Source: Lineus longissimus (taxonomy: Eukaryota; Nemertea; Pilidiophora; Heteronemertea; Lineidae). Taken from it: a stretch of 64,000 bases of DNA. The stretch spans positions 9,860,001 through 9,924,000 of the forward strand of contig NC_088321.1 of the NCBI RefSeq assembly GCF_910592395.1, in the 5' to 3' direction. Under the pieces are notes generated by a model. That model was not told where the DNA came from. It did no database searches and saw only the letters and a list, made by a program, of their open reading frames with translations. Within the stretch, counting starts at the first letter, position 1; every line of letters starts with the position of its first letter. The position numbers and the translations under genes are program-made. Of this stretch, positions 13,597-27,019 are shown piece by piece.

Positions 13597-15184
13597 ATCG
13601 AACTAGAATTGTCAGTTGAGTCTTAGCAGACTCTGGAGTGTCCGCCTCATTGTAGGGGTATTGTTCGCATTGTGAATGGAAGGGGGATTGAGAAATTGTC
13701 TGGGTGAGAGTGGATGTTGGGATAAGACGATCGATTCGGTTGATTGGAGGGGAAAAAGACGAAATAATGTGGTCTTAGTGGTAGGGAGGGGGTTGAGAGT
13801 GATATAAATTTATGTTCTGAAGAATTATGGGACATTTGTTTAGTTTTGTTGCAAGAGCGGGGAGGGGTGAAGGGGGAGACCGAATTATGTCGTCTTTTTC
13901 ATAAGGACATTTTGAGATGAGCCCTTGAGGAAGGGATGTGAAGCCGCAGTTGAATGTGCGCTTCGTATGAATGGAAGGAATGAATGAATAAATATAAATG
14001 AATAATATTAATTTGGTTTATTGATTGCTGGTGTATTTCAAGCAATATATATCATCGACAATAGTTATGATTGCGATTAGGTTTGCAGTAGGCCTATACT
14101 CATCCCGAAAATGTTTGGGTGGCTTTTATTGTTTTTATTGCCATTTGGTTGAAATGGCCCGTTTGTTGTTATGCGGCGTTCCAATGACAAGTTCCTGTTT
14201 GCTTGGCGTGGCTGGTGACAATGACGACGACGATGTTTTCTTCGAAGGGGTAGTGTGATTTGAGCTTGTGGACGATCTCTTCAAGGGTGATGGGGATGAT
14301 GTCATTGAAGTTGGTGATGAAGTTTACTTTGAAGGGGTGGTGTAATTTGTGGTTGTGGAGTACGTTATCTTCAAGGGTGAAGCTGATGATGATGATGATG
14401 ATGGCGGCGATGACATGGTTACTGCAAGAGGTAAATAAAGATATGAGCCACAGGCCGACTTAAATTCGCCACATACTGTGGAAAGTGCTATAGATCCACG
14501 TCGGTAGGCCTACAGCACATTTTCACCGAATAACGTGGACTAACTAGACGTCCAGGAACTAAAAATGCTCTCCGACCAAAATCCAGTGCATGGATGATCA
14601 GCCGTGAATGCACACAGCCATGCATGTCGACAAAAACAAAACAAAAACATCGCACTTTCACTTCAGCGGAGCGATGGTTTATGTGCGAAATACGACTGAT
14701 CAAGGCAACATAAAGTGTCCAGAAGGGAAGAACACATTCTTGAAACTCAGCCGCTTTAATTCACTGCCGTTTTTTCTTATTTCATAGCCCATAAACTCCA
14801 AATATTATATTATATTTTATACCGGTATTATAGAAAAATGCTTCGATGGTGTAGACTAGTCCCTGGTTTTTCTCCATTATGTTCCTCCATATGTGCAGCC
14901 AATATGTAATACACATAACGCGGGGCACTTGTCATCGTGCCGGTATGGCGAGGTTTATTGGTTAAAAATTTACATGTATTGCGCTATGCATGCCCATAGC
15001 ACTTTCGCGGCTGTAACCCAGATTGACTTCTTAGTTCATGGACACCCTCGTTTTATCGATGTTTTGCAATGCATTGCCGTGTTCATGTACATATGAAGCT
15101 TTCACCTGGAGACGAGAGTTTGCTGGAATAATTTCTTGAGGAGAATAATACCCTAATACAAAAGTCTCAGCCGATGGCGGAGAC
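13597..15184. other. Non-satellite insertion of unknown identity
   Basis: About 1.59 kb of unrelated sequence sits between ATATCGATATCGAA and AATGACAACTTATC of the satellite. No long inverted ends, poly-A tail or convincing protein was found; the frames here (60-77 aa) have no recognisable features. A diverged tandem duplication with a period near 95 bp (GAAGGGGT...TCTTCAAGGGTGA) runs through about 14,232-14,400 and ends in a GAT-rich microsatellite. Short 6-bp-stem hairpins lie at each end (GAGTCT/AGACTC near 13,618; AGTCTC/GAGACT at about 15,161-15,183). It could be an unknown non-autonomous element or trapped single-copy DNA. Confidence 0.6.
14232..14410. repeat. Diverged ~95-bp duplication and GAT-rich microsatellite
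   Basis: Two imperfect copies of a segment containing GAAGGGGT, GTG-rich sequence and TCTTCAAGGGTGA are followed by GATGATGATGATGATG. Frames through it encode only low-complexity sequence. Confidence 0.6.
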
Positions 15185-16864
15185 TAATGACAACTTATCA
15201 TCGCAGAATCTCGAAATTGCGGTCTCAGTTTGTCCAATTATTTCTCTAAACTCTGTATTACCAAAATGAGCGTGATCGGTCGCGACGAGCCCCAGCCCCG
15301 ACCGACTTTCATCGCCAGTAGCGTAATATTGCTAGTCTAATGACAACTGATCATCGCAGAATCTCAAAATTGCGGTCTCAGTTGGACCATAGGTCATTTC
15401 GACTCTGCATAACCAAAGTGAGCGTGATCGGTCGCGACGAGCGCCATTGCCCACCGACTTTCATCGCCTGTTGTGCAATATTCCTAGTCTAATGACAAGT
15501 AATCATCGCAGAATCTCGAAATTGCGGTCTCAGATTGCCAAATCGGTCATTGCGACTCTGTATAACCAAAATGAGCGTGATTTGACGCGACAAGCGCCAT
15601 CGCCGACCGACTTTCATCGCCTGTAGTGTTATATTGCTAGTCTAATGACAAGTAATTATCGTAGAATCTCGAAATTGCGGTCTCAGATTGTCTAATCGGT
15701 CATCTCGACTCTGTATAAACAAAATGAGCGTGATAAGACGCGAGGAGCGCCATTGCCGACCGACTTTCATTGCCAGTAGTGTAATATTGCTAGTGTAATG
15801 TCAACTAATCATCACAGAATCTCAAAATTGCGGTCTCAGTTTGTCTAATGGAGCATCTCCACTCTACATAATTAAAATAATCGTGATTGGTCGTGAGGAG
15901 CGCCATCGCCGACCGACTTTCATCGCCAGTAGTGTAATATCGCAATTGAATGACAACTTATCATTGCAGAATCTCAAAAATGCGGTCTCAGTTTGACCAT
16001 CAGTCATCTCGACTCTGCATGACTAAAGTGAGCGTGATTGGTCGCGACGAGCCCAATCGCCGACCGACTTTCATCGCCAGTAGTGTAATATCGCTATCGA
16101 ATGACAACTTATCATCGCAGATTCTCGAAATTGCGGTCTCAGTTTATCCAATCGTTTCTCTCAAATCTGTATTACCAAAATGAGCGTGATCGGTCGCGAC
16201 GAGCCCCATCCCCGACCGACTTTCATCGCCAGTAGCGTAATATTGCTAGTCTAATGACAACTGATCATCGCAGAATCTCAAAATTGCGGTCTCAGTTTGA
16301 CCATAGGTCATTTCGACTCTGCATAACAACAGTGAGCGTAATCGGTCGCGACGAGCGCCATCGCCGACTGACTTTCATCGCCTGAAGTGTAATATTCCTA
16401 GTCTAATGACAAGTAATCATCGCAGAATCTCGAAATTGCGGTCTCAGATTGTCAAATCGGTCATCTCAACTCTGTATATCCAAAATGAGCGTGATTTGAC
16501 GCGACGAGCGCCATCGCCGACCGACTTTCATCGCCAGTAGTGTAATATTGCTAGTCGAATGACAACTAATCATCGCAGAATCTCAAAATTGCGGTCTCAG
16601 TTTGACCAGAGGTCATTTCGGCTCTGCATAACCAAAAAGTCAGCGTGATCGGTCGCGACGAGCGCCATCGCCGACCGACTTTCATCGCCTGTAGTGTAAT
16701 ATTGCTAGTCTATTGACAAGTAATCATTGCAGAATCTCGAAATTGCGGTCTCAGATTGTCAAATCGGTCATCGCGACTCTGTAAACCAAAATGAGCGTGA
16801 TTTGACGTGACGAGCGCCATCGCCGACCGATTTTCATCGCCAGTAGTGTAATATTGCTAGTCTA

Positions 16865-19800
16865 ATGACAACTAATCATTGCAGAATCTCAAAATTGCAG
16901 TCTCAGATTGTCAAATCGGTCATCTCAACTCTGCATGACCAAAGTGAGCGTGATTGGTCGCGACGAGCACACTCGCCGACCGACTTTCATCGCCGACCGA
17001 CTTTCATCGCCAGTAGTGTAATATCGCCATCAAATGACAACTTATCATTGCAGAATCTCAAAATTGTGGTGTCAGTTTGACCATCAGTCATCTTGACTCT
17101 GTATAACCAAAAAGAGCGTGATCGGTCGCGACGTGCGCCATCGCCGACCGACTTTCATCGCCAGTAGTGTAATGTTGCTAGTCTACTGTCAACTAATCAT
17201 CGCAGAATCTCAAAATTGCAGTCTCAGTTTGACCATAGGTTATTTCGACTCTGCATAACGAAAGTGATCGTGATCGGTCGCAACGAGCACCATCGCCGAC
17301 CGACTTTCATCGCCTGTAGTGTAATACTGCTAGTCTACTGTCAACTAATCATCGCAGAATCTCAAAATTGCTGTCTCAGTTTGACCATAGGTTATTTCGA
17401 CTCTGCATAACGAAAGTGAGCGTGATCGGTCGCAACGAGCACCATCGCCGACCGACTTTCATCGCCAGTAGTGTAGTATCGCTATCGAATGACAACTTAT
17501 CATCGCAGAATCTCGAAATTGCGGTCTCAGTTTGTCCAATCGTTTCTTTAAACTCTGTATTTCCAAAATGAGCGTGATCGGTCGCGACGAGCCCCATCCC
17601 CGACCGACTTTCATCGCCAGTGGCGTAATATTGCTAGTCTAATGACAACTGATCATCGCAGAATCTCAAAATTGCGGTCTCAGTTGGACCATAGGTCATT
17701 TCGACTCTGCATAACAACAGTGAGCGTGATCGGTCGCGACGAGCGCCATCGCCGACCGACTTTCAGCGCCAGTAGTGTAATATTGCTAGTCTAATGACAA
17801 CTAATCATCGCAGAATCTCGAAATTGCGGTCTCAGTTTGTCCAATCGTTTCTTTAAACTCTGTATTTCCAAAATGAGCGTGATCGGTCGCGACGAGCCCC
17901 ATCCCCGACCGACTTTCATCGCCAGTGGCGTAATATTGCTAGTCTAATGACAACTGATCATCGCAGAATCTCAAAATTGCGGTCTCAGTTGGACCATAGG
18001 TCATTTCGACTCTGCATAACAACAGTGAGCGTGATCGGTCGCGACGAGCGCCATCGCCGACCGACTTTCAGCGCCAGTAGTGTTATATTGCTAGTCGAAT
18101 GACAACTAATCATCACAGAATCTCAAAATTGCGGTCTCAGTTTGACCATAGGTCATTTCGACTCTGCATAACCAAAAAGTGAGCGTGAGAAGTCGCGACG
18201 AGCGCCATCGCCGACTGACTTTCATCGCCTGTAGTGTAATATTGCTAGTCTATTGACAAGTAATCATTGCAGAATCTCGAAATTGCGGTCTCAGATTGTC
18301 AAATCGGTCATCGCGACTCTGTAAAACCAAAATGAGTGTGATTTGACGTGACGAGCGCCATCGCCGACCGACTTTCATCGCCAGTAGTGTAATATTGCTA
18401 GTCTAATGACAACTAATCATTGCAGAATCTCAAAATTGCAGTCTCAGATTGTCAAATCGGTCATCTCAACTCTGCATGACCAAAGTGAGCGTGATTGGTC
18501 GCGACGAGTGCACTCGCCGACCGACTTTCATCGCCAACCGGCCTTTATCGCCAGTAGTGTAATATCGCCATCAAATGATAACTTATCATCGCAGAATCTC
18601 AAAATTGTGGAGTCAGTTTGACCATCAGTCATCTTGACTCTGTATAACCAAAAAGAGCGTGATCCGTCGCGACGTGCGCCATCGCCGACCGACTTTCAGC
18701 GCCAGTAGCGTAATGTTGCTAGTCTACTGTCAACTAATCATTGCAGAATCTCAAAATTGCAGTCTTAGTTTGACCATAGGTTATTTCGACTCTGCATAAC
18801 GAAAGTGAGCGTGATCGGTCGCAACGAACACCATCGCCGAACGACTTTCATCGCCTGTAGTGTAATATTGCTAGTCTACTGTCAACTAATCATCGCAGAA
18901 TCTCAAAATTGCTGTCTCAGTTTGACCATAGGTTATTTCGACTCTGCATAACGAAAGTGAGCGTGATCGGTCGCAACGAGCACCATCGCCGACCGACTTT
19001 CATCGCCAGTAGTGTAATATCGCTATCGAATGACAACTTATCATCGCAGAATCTCGAAATTGCGGTCTAAGTTTGTCCAATCGTTTCTTTAAACTCTGTA
19101 TTACCAAAATGAGCGTGATCGGTCGCGACGAGCGCCATCTCCCACCGACTTTCATCGCCAGTAGTGTAATATTCCTAGTCTTATGACAAGTAATCATCGC
19201 AGAATCTCGAAATTGCGGTCTCAGATTGTCAAATCGGTCATCTCGACTCTGTATAACCAAAATGAGCGTGATTTGACGCGACGAGCGCCATCGCCGACCG
19301 ACTTTCATCGCCAGTAGTGTAATATTGCTAGTCGAATGACAACTAATCATCGCAGAATCTCAAAATTGCGGTCTCAGTTTGACCATAGGTCATTTCGACT
19401 CTGCATAACCAAAAAGTGAGCGTGATCAGTCGCGACGAGCGCCATCGCCGACCGACTTTCATCGGCTGTAGTGTAATATTGCTAGTCTATTGACAAGTAA
19501 TCATTGCAGAATCTCGAAATTGCGGTCTCAGATTGTCAAATCGGTCATTGCGACTCTGTATAACCAAAATGAGCGTGATTTGACGCGACGAGCGCCATCG
19601 CCGACCGACTTTCATCGTCAGTAGTGTAATATTGCTAGTCTAATGACAACTAATCATTGCAGAATCTCAAAATTGCAGTCTCAGATTGTCAAATCGGTCA
19701 TCTCAACTCTGTATGACCAAAGTGAGCGTGATTGGTCGCGACGAGCGCACTCGCCGACTGACTTTCATCGCCGACAGACTTTCATCGCCTGTAGTGTAAT

Positions 19801-22800
19801 ATTCCTAGTCTAATGACAAGTAATCATCACAGAATCTCGAAATTGCGGTCTCAGATTGTCAAATCGGTCATCTCGACTCTGTATAACCAAAATGAGCGTG
19901 ATTTGAAGCGACAAGCGCCATCGCAGACCGACTTTCATCGCCTGTAGTGTAATATTGCTAGTCGAATGACAACTAATCATCGCAGAATCTCAAAATTGCA
20001 GTCTCAGTTTGACCATAGGTTATTTCGACTCTGCATAACCAAAAAGTGAGCTTGATCGGTCGCGACGAGCACCATCGAGACCGACTTTCATCGCCAGTAG
20101 TGTATTATCGCTATCAAATGACAACATATCATCGCAGAATCTCAAAATTGTGGTGTCAGTTTGACCATCAGTCATCTTGACTCTGTATAACGAAAAAAAA
20201 GCGTGATCGGTCGCGACGTGCGCCATCGCCGACCGACTTTCATCGCCTGTAGTGTAATATTGCTAGCCTAATGACAAGTAATCATCGTAGAATCTCGAAA
20301 TTGCGGTCTCAGATTGTCAAATCGGTCATCTCGACTCTGTATAAGCAAAATGAGCGTGATTGGACGCGACGAGCGCCATCGCCGACCGACTTTCATCGCC
20401 TGTAGTGTAATATTGCTAGTCTATTGACAAGTAATCATTGCAGAATCTCGAAATTGCGGTCTCAGATTGTCAAATCGGTCATCGCGACTCTGTAAACCAA
20501 AATGAGCGTGATTTGACGTGACGAGCGCCATCGCCGACCGATTTTCATCGCCAGTAGTGTAATATTGCTAGTCTAATGACAACTAATCATTGCAGAATCT
20601 CAAAATTGCAGTCTCAGATTGTCAAATCGGTCATCTCAACTCTGCATGACCAAAGTGAGCGTGATTGGTCGCGACGAGCACACTCGCCGACCGACTTTCA
20701 TCGCCGACCGACTTTCATCGCCAGTAGTGTAATATCGCCCTCAAATGACAACTTATCATTGCAGAATCTCAAAATTGTGGTGTCAGTTTGACCATCAGTC
20801 ATCTTGACTCTGTATAACCAAAAAGAGCGTGATCGGTCGCGACGTGCGGCATCGCCGACCGACTTTCATCGCCAGTAGCGTAATGTTGCTAGTCTACTGT
20901 CAACTAATCATCGCAGAATCTCAAAATTGCAGTCTCAGTTTGACCATAGGTTATTTCGACTCTGCATAACGAAAGTGAGCGTGATCGGTCGCAACGAGCA
21001 CCATCGCCGACCGACTTTCATCGCCTGTAGTGTAATACTGCTAGTCTACTGTCAACTAATCATCGCAGAATCTCAAAATTGCTGTCTCAGTTTGACCATA
21101 GGTTATTTCGACTCTGCATAAGGAAAGTGAGCGTGATCGGTCGCAACGAGCACCATCGCCGACCGACTTTCATCGCCAGTAGTGTAGTATCGCTATCGAA
21201 TGACAACTTATCATCGCAGAATCTCGAAATTGCGGTCTCAGTTTGTCCAATCGTTTCTTTAAACTCTGTATTTCCAAAATGAGCGTGATCGGTCGCGACG
21301 AGCCCCATCCCCGACCGACTTTCATCGCCAGTGGCGTAATATTGCTAGTCTAATGACAACTGATCATCGCAGAATCTCAAAATTGCGGTCTCAGTTGGAC
21401 CATAGGTCATTTCGACTCTGCATAACAACAGTGAGCGTGATCGGTCGCGACGAGCGCCATCGCCGACCGACTTTCAGCGCCTGTAGTGTTATATTGCTAG
21501 TCGAATGACAACTAATCATCACAGAATCTCAAAATTGCGGTCTCAGTTTGACCATAGGTCATTTCGACTCTGCATAACCAAAAAGTGAGCGTGAGAAGTC
21601 GCGACGAGCGCCATCGCCGACTGACTTTCATCGCCTGTAGTGTAATATTGCTAGTCTATTGACAAGTAATCATTGCAGAATCTCGAAATTGCGGTCTCAG
21701 ATTGTCAAATCGGTCATCGCGACTCTGTAAAACCAAAATGAGTGTGATTTGACGTGACGAGCGCCATCGCCGACCGACTTTCATCGCCAGTAGTGTAATA
21801 TTGCTAGTCTAATGACAACTAATCATTGCAGAATCTCAAAATTGCAGTCTCAGATTGTCAAATCGGTCATCTCAACTCTGCATGACCAAAGTGAGCGTGA
21901 TTGGTCGCGACGAGTGCACTCGCCGACCGACTTTCATCGCCGACCGGCCTTTATCGCCAGTAGTGTAATATCGCCATCAAATGATAACTTATCATCGCAG
22001 AATCTCAAAATTGTGGAGTCAGTTTGACCATCAGTCATCTTGACTCTGTATAACCAAAAAGAGCGTGATCCGTCGCGACGTGCGCCATCGCCGACCGACT
22101 TTCAGCGCCAGTAGCGTAATGTTGCTAGTCTACTGTCAACTAATCATTGCAGAATCTCAAAATCGCAGTCTTAGTTTGACCATAGGTTATTTCGACTCTG
22201 CATAACGAAAGTGAGCGTGATCGGTCGCAACGAACACCATCGCCGACCGACTTTCATCGCCTGTAGTGTAATATTGCTAGTCTACTGTCAACTAATCATC
22301 GCAGAATCTCAAAATTGCTGTCTCAGTTTGACCATAGGTTATTTCGACTCTGCATAACGAAAGTGAGCGTGATCGGTCGCAACGAGCACCATCGCCGACC
22401 GACTTTCATCGCCAGTAGTGTAATATCGCTATCGAATGACAACTTATCATCGCAGAATCTCGAAATTGCGGTCTAAGTTTGTCCAATCGTTTCTTTAAAC
22501 TCTGTATTAGCAAAATGAGCGTGATCGGTCGCGACGAGCCCAATGCCCGACCGACTTTCATCGCCAGTAGTGTAATATTCCTAGTCTTATGACAAGTAAT
22601 CATCGCAGAATCTCAAAATTGGGGTCTCAGTTGGACCATAGGTCATTTCGACTCTGCATAACCGAAGTGAGCGTGATCGGTCGCGACGAGCGCCATCTCC
22701 CACCGACTTTCATCGCCAGTAGTGTAATATTCCTAGTCTTATGACAAGTAATCATCGCAGAATCTCGAAATTGCGGTCTCAGATTGTCAAATCGGTCATC

Positions 22801-24280
22801 TCGACTCTGTATAACCAAAATGAGCGTGATTTGACGCGACGAGCGACATCACCGACCGACTTTCATCGCCAGTAGTGTAATATTGCTAATCGAATGACAA
22901 CTAATCATCGCAGAATCTCAAAATTGCGGTCTCAGTTTGACCATAGGTCATTTCGACTCTGCATAACCAAAAAGTGAGCGTGATCAGTCGCGACGAGCGC
23001 CATCGCCGACCGACTTTCATCGCCTGTAGTGTAATATTGCTAGTCTATTGACAAGTAATCATTGCAGAATCTCGAAATTGCGGTCTCAGATTGTCAAATC
23101 GGTCATCGCGACTCTGTATAACCAAAATGAGCGTGATTTGACGCGACGAGCGCCATCGCCGACCGACTTTCATCGTCAGTAGTGTAATATTGCTAGTCTA
23201 ATGACAACTAATCATTGCAGAATCTCAAAATTGCAGTCTCAGATTGTCAAATCGGTCATCTCAACTCTGCATGACCAAAGTGAGCGTGATTGGTCGCGAC
23301 GAGCGCACTCGCCGACTGACTTTCATCGCCGACCGACTTTCATCGCCAGTGGTGTAATATCGCTATCAAATGACAACTTATCATCGCAGAATCTCAAAAT
23401 TGTGGTGTCAGTTTGACCATCAGTCATCTCGACTCTGTATAACCGAAAAGAGCGTGATCATTCGCGACGTGCGCCATCGCCGACCGACTTTCATCGCCAG
23501 TAGCGTAATATCGCTATCGAATGAAAACTTATCATCGCAGAATCTCGAAATTGCGGTCTCAGATTGTCAAATCGTTTCTCTAAACTCTGTATTACCAAAA
23601 TGAGCGTGATCGGTTGCGACGAGCCCCATCCCCGACCGACTTTCATCGCCAGTTGCGTAATATTGCTAGTCTAATAACAACTGATCATCGCAGAATCTCA
23701 AAATTGCGGTCTCAGTTTGACTATAGGTCATTTCGACTCTCCATAACAAAAGTGAGCATGATCGGTCGCGACGAGCGCCATCGCCGACAGACTTTTATCG
23801 CCTGTAGTGTGATATTCCTAGTCTAATGACAAGTAATCATCACAGAATCTCGAAATTGCGGTCTCAGATTGTCAAATCGGTCATCTCGACTCTGTATAAC
23901 CAAAATGAGCGTGATTTGAAGCCACAAGCGCCATCGCCGACCGACTTTCATCGCCTGTAGTGTAATATTGCTAGTCGAATGACAACTAATCATCGCAGAA
24001 TCTCAAAATTGCAGTCTCAGTTTGACCATAGGTTATTTCGACTCTGCATAACCAAAAAGTGAGCTTGATCGGTCGCGACGAGCACCATCGCCGACCGACT
24101 TTCATCGCCAGTAGTGTATTATCGCTATCAAATGACAACATATCATCGCAGAATCTCAAAATTGTGGTGTCAGTTTGACCATCAGTCATCTTGACTCTGT
24201 ATAACGAAAAAAAAAGCGTGATCGGTCGCGACGTGCGCCATCGCCGACCGACTTTCATCGCCTGTAGTGTAATATTGCTA
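16865..24280. repeat. Large higher-order satellite repeat, ~3.4-3.7 kb unit
   Basis: The variant order at 16,865-17,571 recurs at 20,576-21,282 (offset 3711). That at 18,406 onward recurs at 21,812 onward (offset 3406). The difference of about 305 bp is explained by a two-monomer local duplication at 17,640-18,080 (GTCTCAGTTGGACCATAGG unit) present only in the first copy. Rare shared variants such as GTGAGAAGTCGCG at about 18,180 and 21,591 support copying of whole blocks. Confidence 0.82.
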
Positions 24281-27019
24281 GCCTAATGACAAGTAATCAT
24301 CGTAGAATCTCGAAATTGCGGTCTCAGATTGTCAAATCGGTCATCTCGACTCTGTATAAGCTAAATGAGCGTGATTGGACGCGACGAGCGCCATCGCCGA
24401 ACGACTTTCATTGCCAGTAGTGTAATATTGCTAGTGTAATGTCAACTAATCATCACAGAATCTCCAAATTGCGGTCTCAGTTTGACCATAGGTTATTTCG
24501 ACTCTGCATAACGAAAGTGAGCGTGATCGGTCGCAACGAGCACCATCGCCGACCGACTTTCATCGCCTGTAGTGTAATATTGCTAGTCTAATGACAAGTA
24601 ATCATCGTAGAATCTCGAAATTGCGGTCTCAGATTGTCAAATCGGTCATCTCGACTCTGTATAAGCAAAATGAGCGTGATTGGACGCGACGAGCGCCATC
24701 GCCGAACGACTTTCATTGCCAGTAGTGTAATATTGCTAGTGTAATGTCAACTAATCATCACAGAATCTCAAAATTGCGGTCTCAGTTTGTCTAATGGAGC
24801 ATCTCGACTCTACATAATTAAAATGATCGTGATTGGTCGCGTGGAGCGCCATCGCTGACCGACTTTCATCGCCAGTAGTGTAATATCGCAATTGAATGAC
24901 AACTTATCATTGCAGAATCTCAAAATTGTGGTCTCAGTTTGACCATCGGTCATCTCGACTCTGCATGACTAAAGTGAGCGTGATTGGTCGCGACGAGCCA
25001 AATCGCCGACCGACTTTCATCGCCAGTAGTGTAATATCGCTATCGAATGAAAACTAATCATCGCAGAATCTCGAAATTGCGGTCTCAGTTTGGCCAATCG
25101 TTTCCCTAAACTCTGTATAACCAAAAAGAGCGTGATCGGTCGCGACGTGTGCCATCGCCGACCGACTTTCATCGCTAGTAGCGTAATATTGCTAGTCTAC
25201 TGTCAACTAATCATCGCAGAATCTCAAAATTGCAGTCTCAGTTTGACCATAGGTTATTCCGACTCTGCATAACGAAAGTGAGCGTGATCGGTCGCAACAA
25301 GCACCATCGCCGACCAACTTTCATCGCCTGTAGTGTAATATTACTAGTCTAATGACAAGTAATCATCGTAGAATCTCGAAATTGCGGTCTCAGATTGTCA
25401 AATTGGTCATCTCGACTCTGTATAACCAAAATGAGCGTGATTAGACGCAACGAGCGCCATCGCCGACCGACTTTCATCGCCAGTAGTGTAATATTGCTAG
25501 TCGAATGACAACTAATCATCGCAGAATCTCAAAATTGCGGTCTCAGTTTGACCATAGGTCATTTCGACTCTGCATAACCAAAAAGTGAGCGTGATCGGTC
25601 GCGACGAGCGCCATCGCCGACCGACTTTCATCGCCTGTAGTGTAATATTGCTAGTCTATTGACAAGTAATCATTGCAGAATCTCGATATTGCGGTCTCAG
25701 GTTGTGAAATTGGTCATCCCAACTCTGTATGACCAAAATGAGCGTGATTTGACGCGACAAGCGCCATCGCCGACCGACTTTCATCGCCTGTAGTGTAATA
25801 TTGCTAGTCTAATGACAACAAATCATTGCAGAATCTCAAAATTGCAGTCTCAGATTGTCAAATCGGTCATCTCAACTCTATATGACCAAAGTGAGCGTGA
25901 TTGGTCGTGACGAGCGCACTCGCCGACCGACTTTCATCGCCGACCAACTTTCATCGCCAGTAGTGTAATATCGCTATCAAATGACAACTTATCATTGCAG
26001 AATCTCAAAATTGTAGTGTCAGTTTGACCATCAGTCATCTCGACTCTGTATAACCAAAAAGAGCGTGATCGGTCGCGACGTGCGCCATCGCCGACCGACT
26101 TTCATCGCCAGTTGCGTAATATTGCTAGTCTACTGTTAACTAATCATCGCAGAATCCAAAATTGCAGCCTCAGTTTGACCATAGGTTATTTCGACTCTGC
26201 ATAACGAAAGTGAGCGTGATCGGTCGCAACGAGCACCATCACCGACTGACTTTCATCGCCTGTAGTGTAATATTGCTAGTCTATTGACAAGTAATCATCG
26301 TAGAATCTCGAAATTGCGGTCTCAGATTGTCAAATCGGTCATCTCGACTCTGTATAAGCAAAATGAGCGTGATTGGACGCGACGAGCGCCATCGCCGAAC
26401 GACTTTCATTGCCAGTAGTGTAATATTGCTAGTGTAATGTCAACTAATGATCACAGAATCTCAAAATTGCGGTCTCAGTTTGACCATAGGTTATTTCGAC
26501 TCTGCATAACGAAAGTGAGCGTGATCGGTCGCAACGAGCACCATCGCCGACCGACTTTCATCGCCTGTAGTGTAATATTGCTAGTCTAATGACAAGTAAT
26601 CATCGTAGAATCTTGAAATTGCGGTCTCAGATTGTCAAATCGGTCATCTCAACTCTGTATAAGCAAAATGAGCGTGATTGGACGCGACGAGCGCCATCGC
26701 CGACCGACTTTCATGCCAGTAGTGTAATATTGCTAGTGTAATGTCAACTAATCATCACAGAATCTGAAAATTGTGGTCTCAGTTTGTCTAATGGAGCATC
26801 TCGACTCTACATAATTAAAATGATCGTGATTGGTCGCGTGGAGCGCCATCGCCGACCGACTTTCATCGCCAGTAGTGTAATATCGCAATTGAATGACAAC
26901 TTATCATTGCAGAATCTCAAAATTGTGGTCTCAGTTTGACCATCGGTCATCTCGACTCTGCATGACTAAAGTGAGCGTGATTGGTCGCGACGAGCCCAAT
27001 CGCCGACCGACTTTCATCG

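Noticed and set aside
14025-14463. Small genes in the non-satellite insertion
   Set aside because: Frames pass through a diverged tandem repeat and GAT microsatellite and show no protein features.
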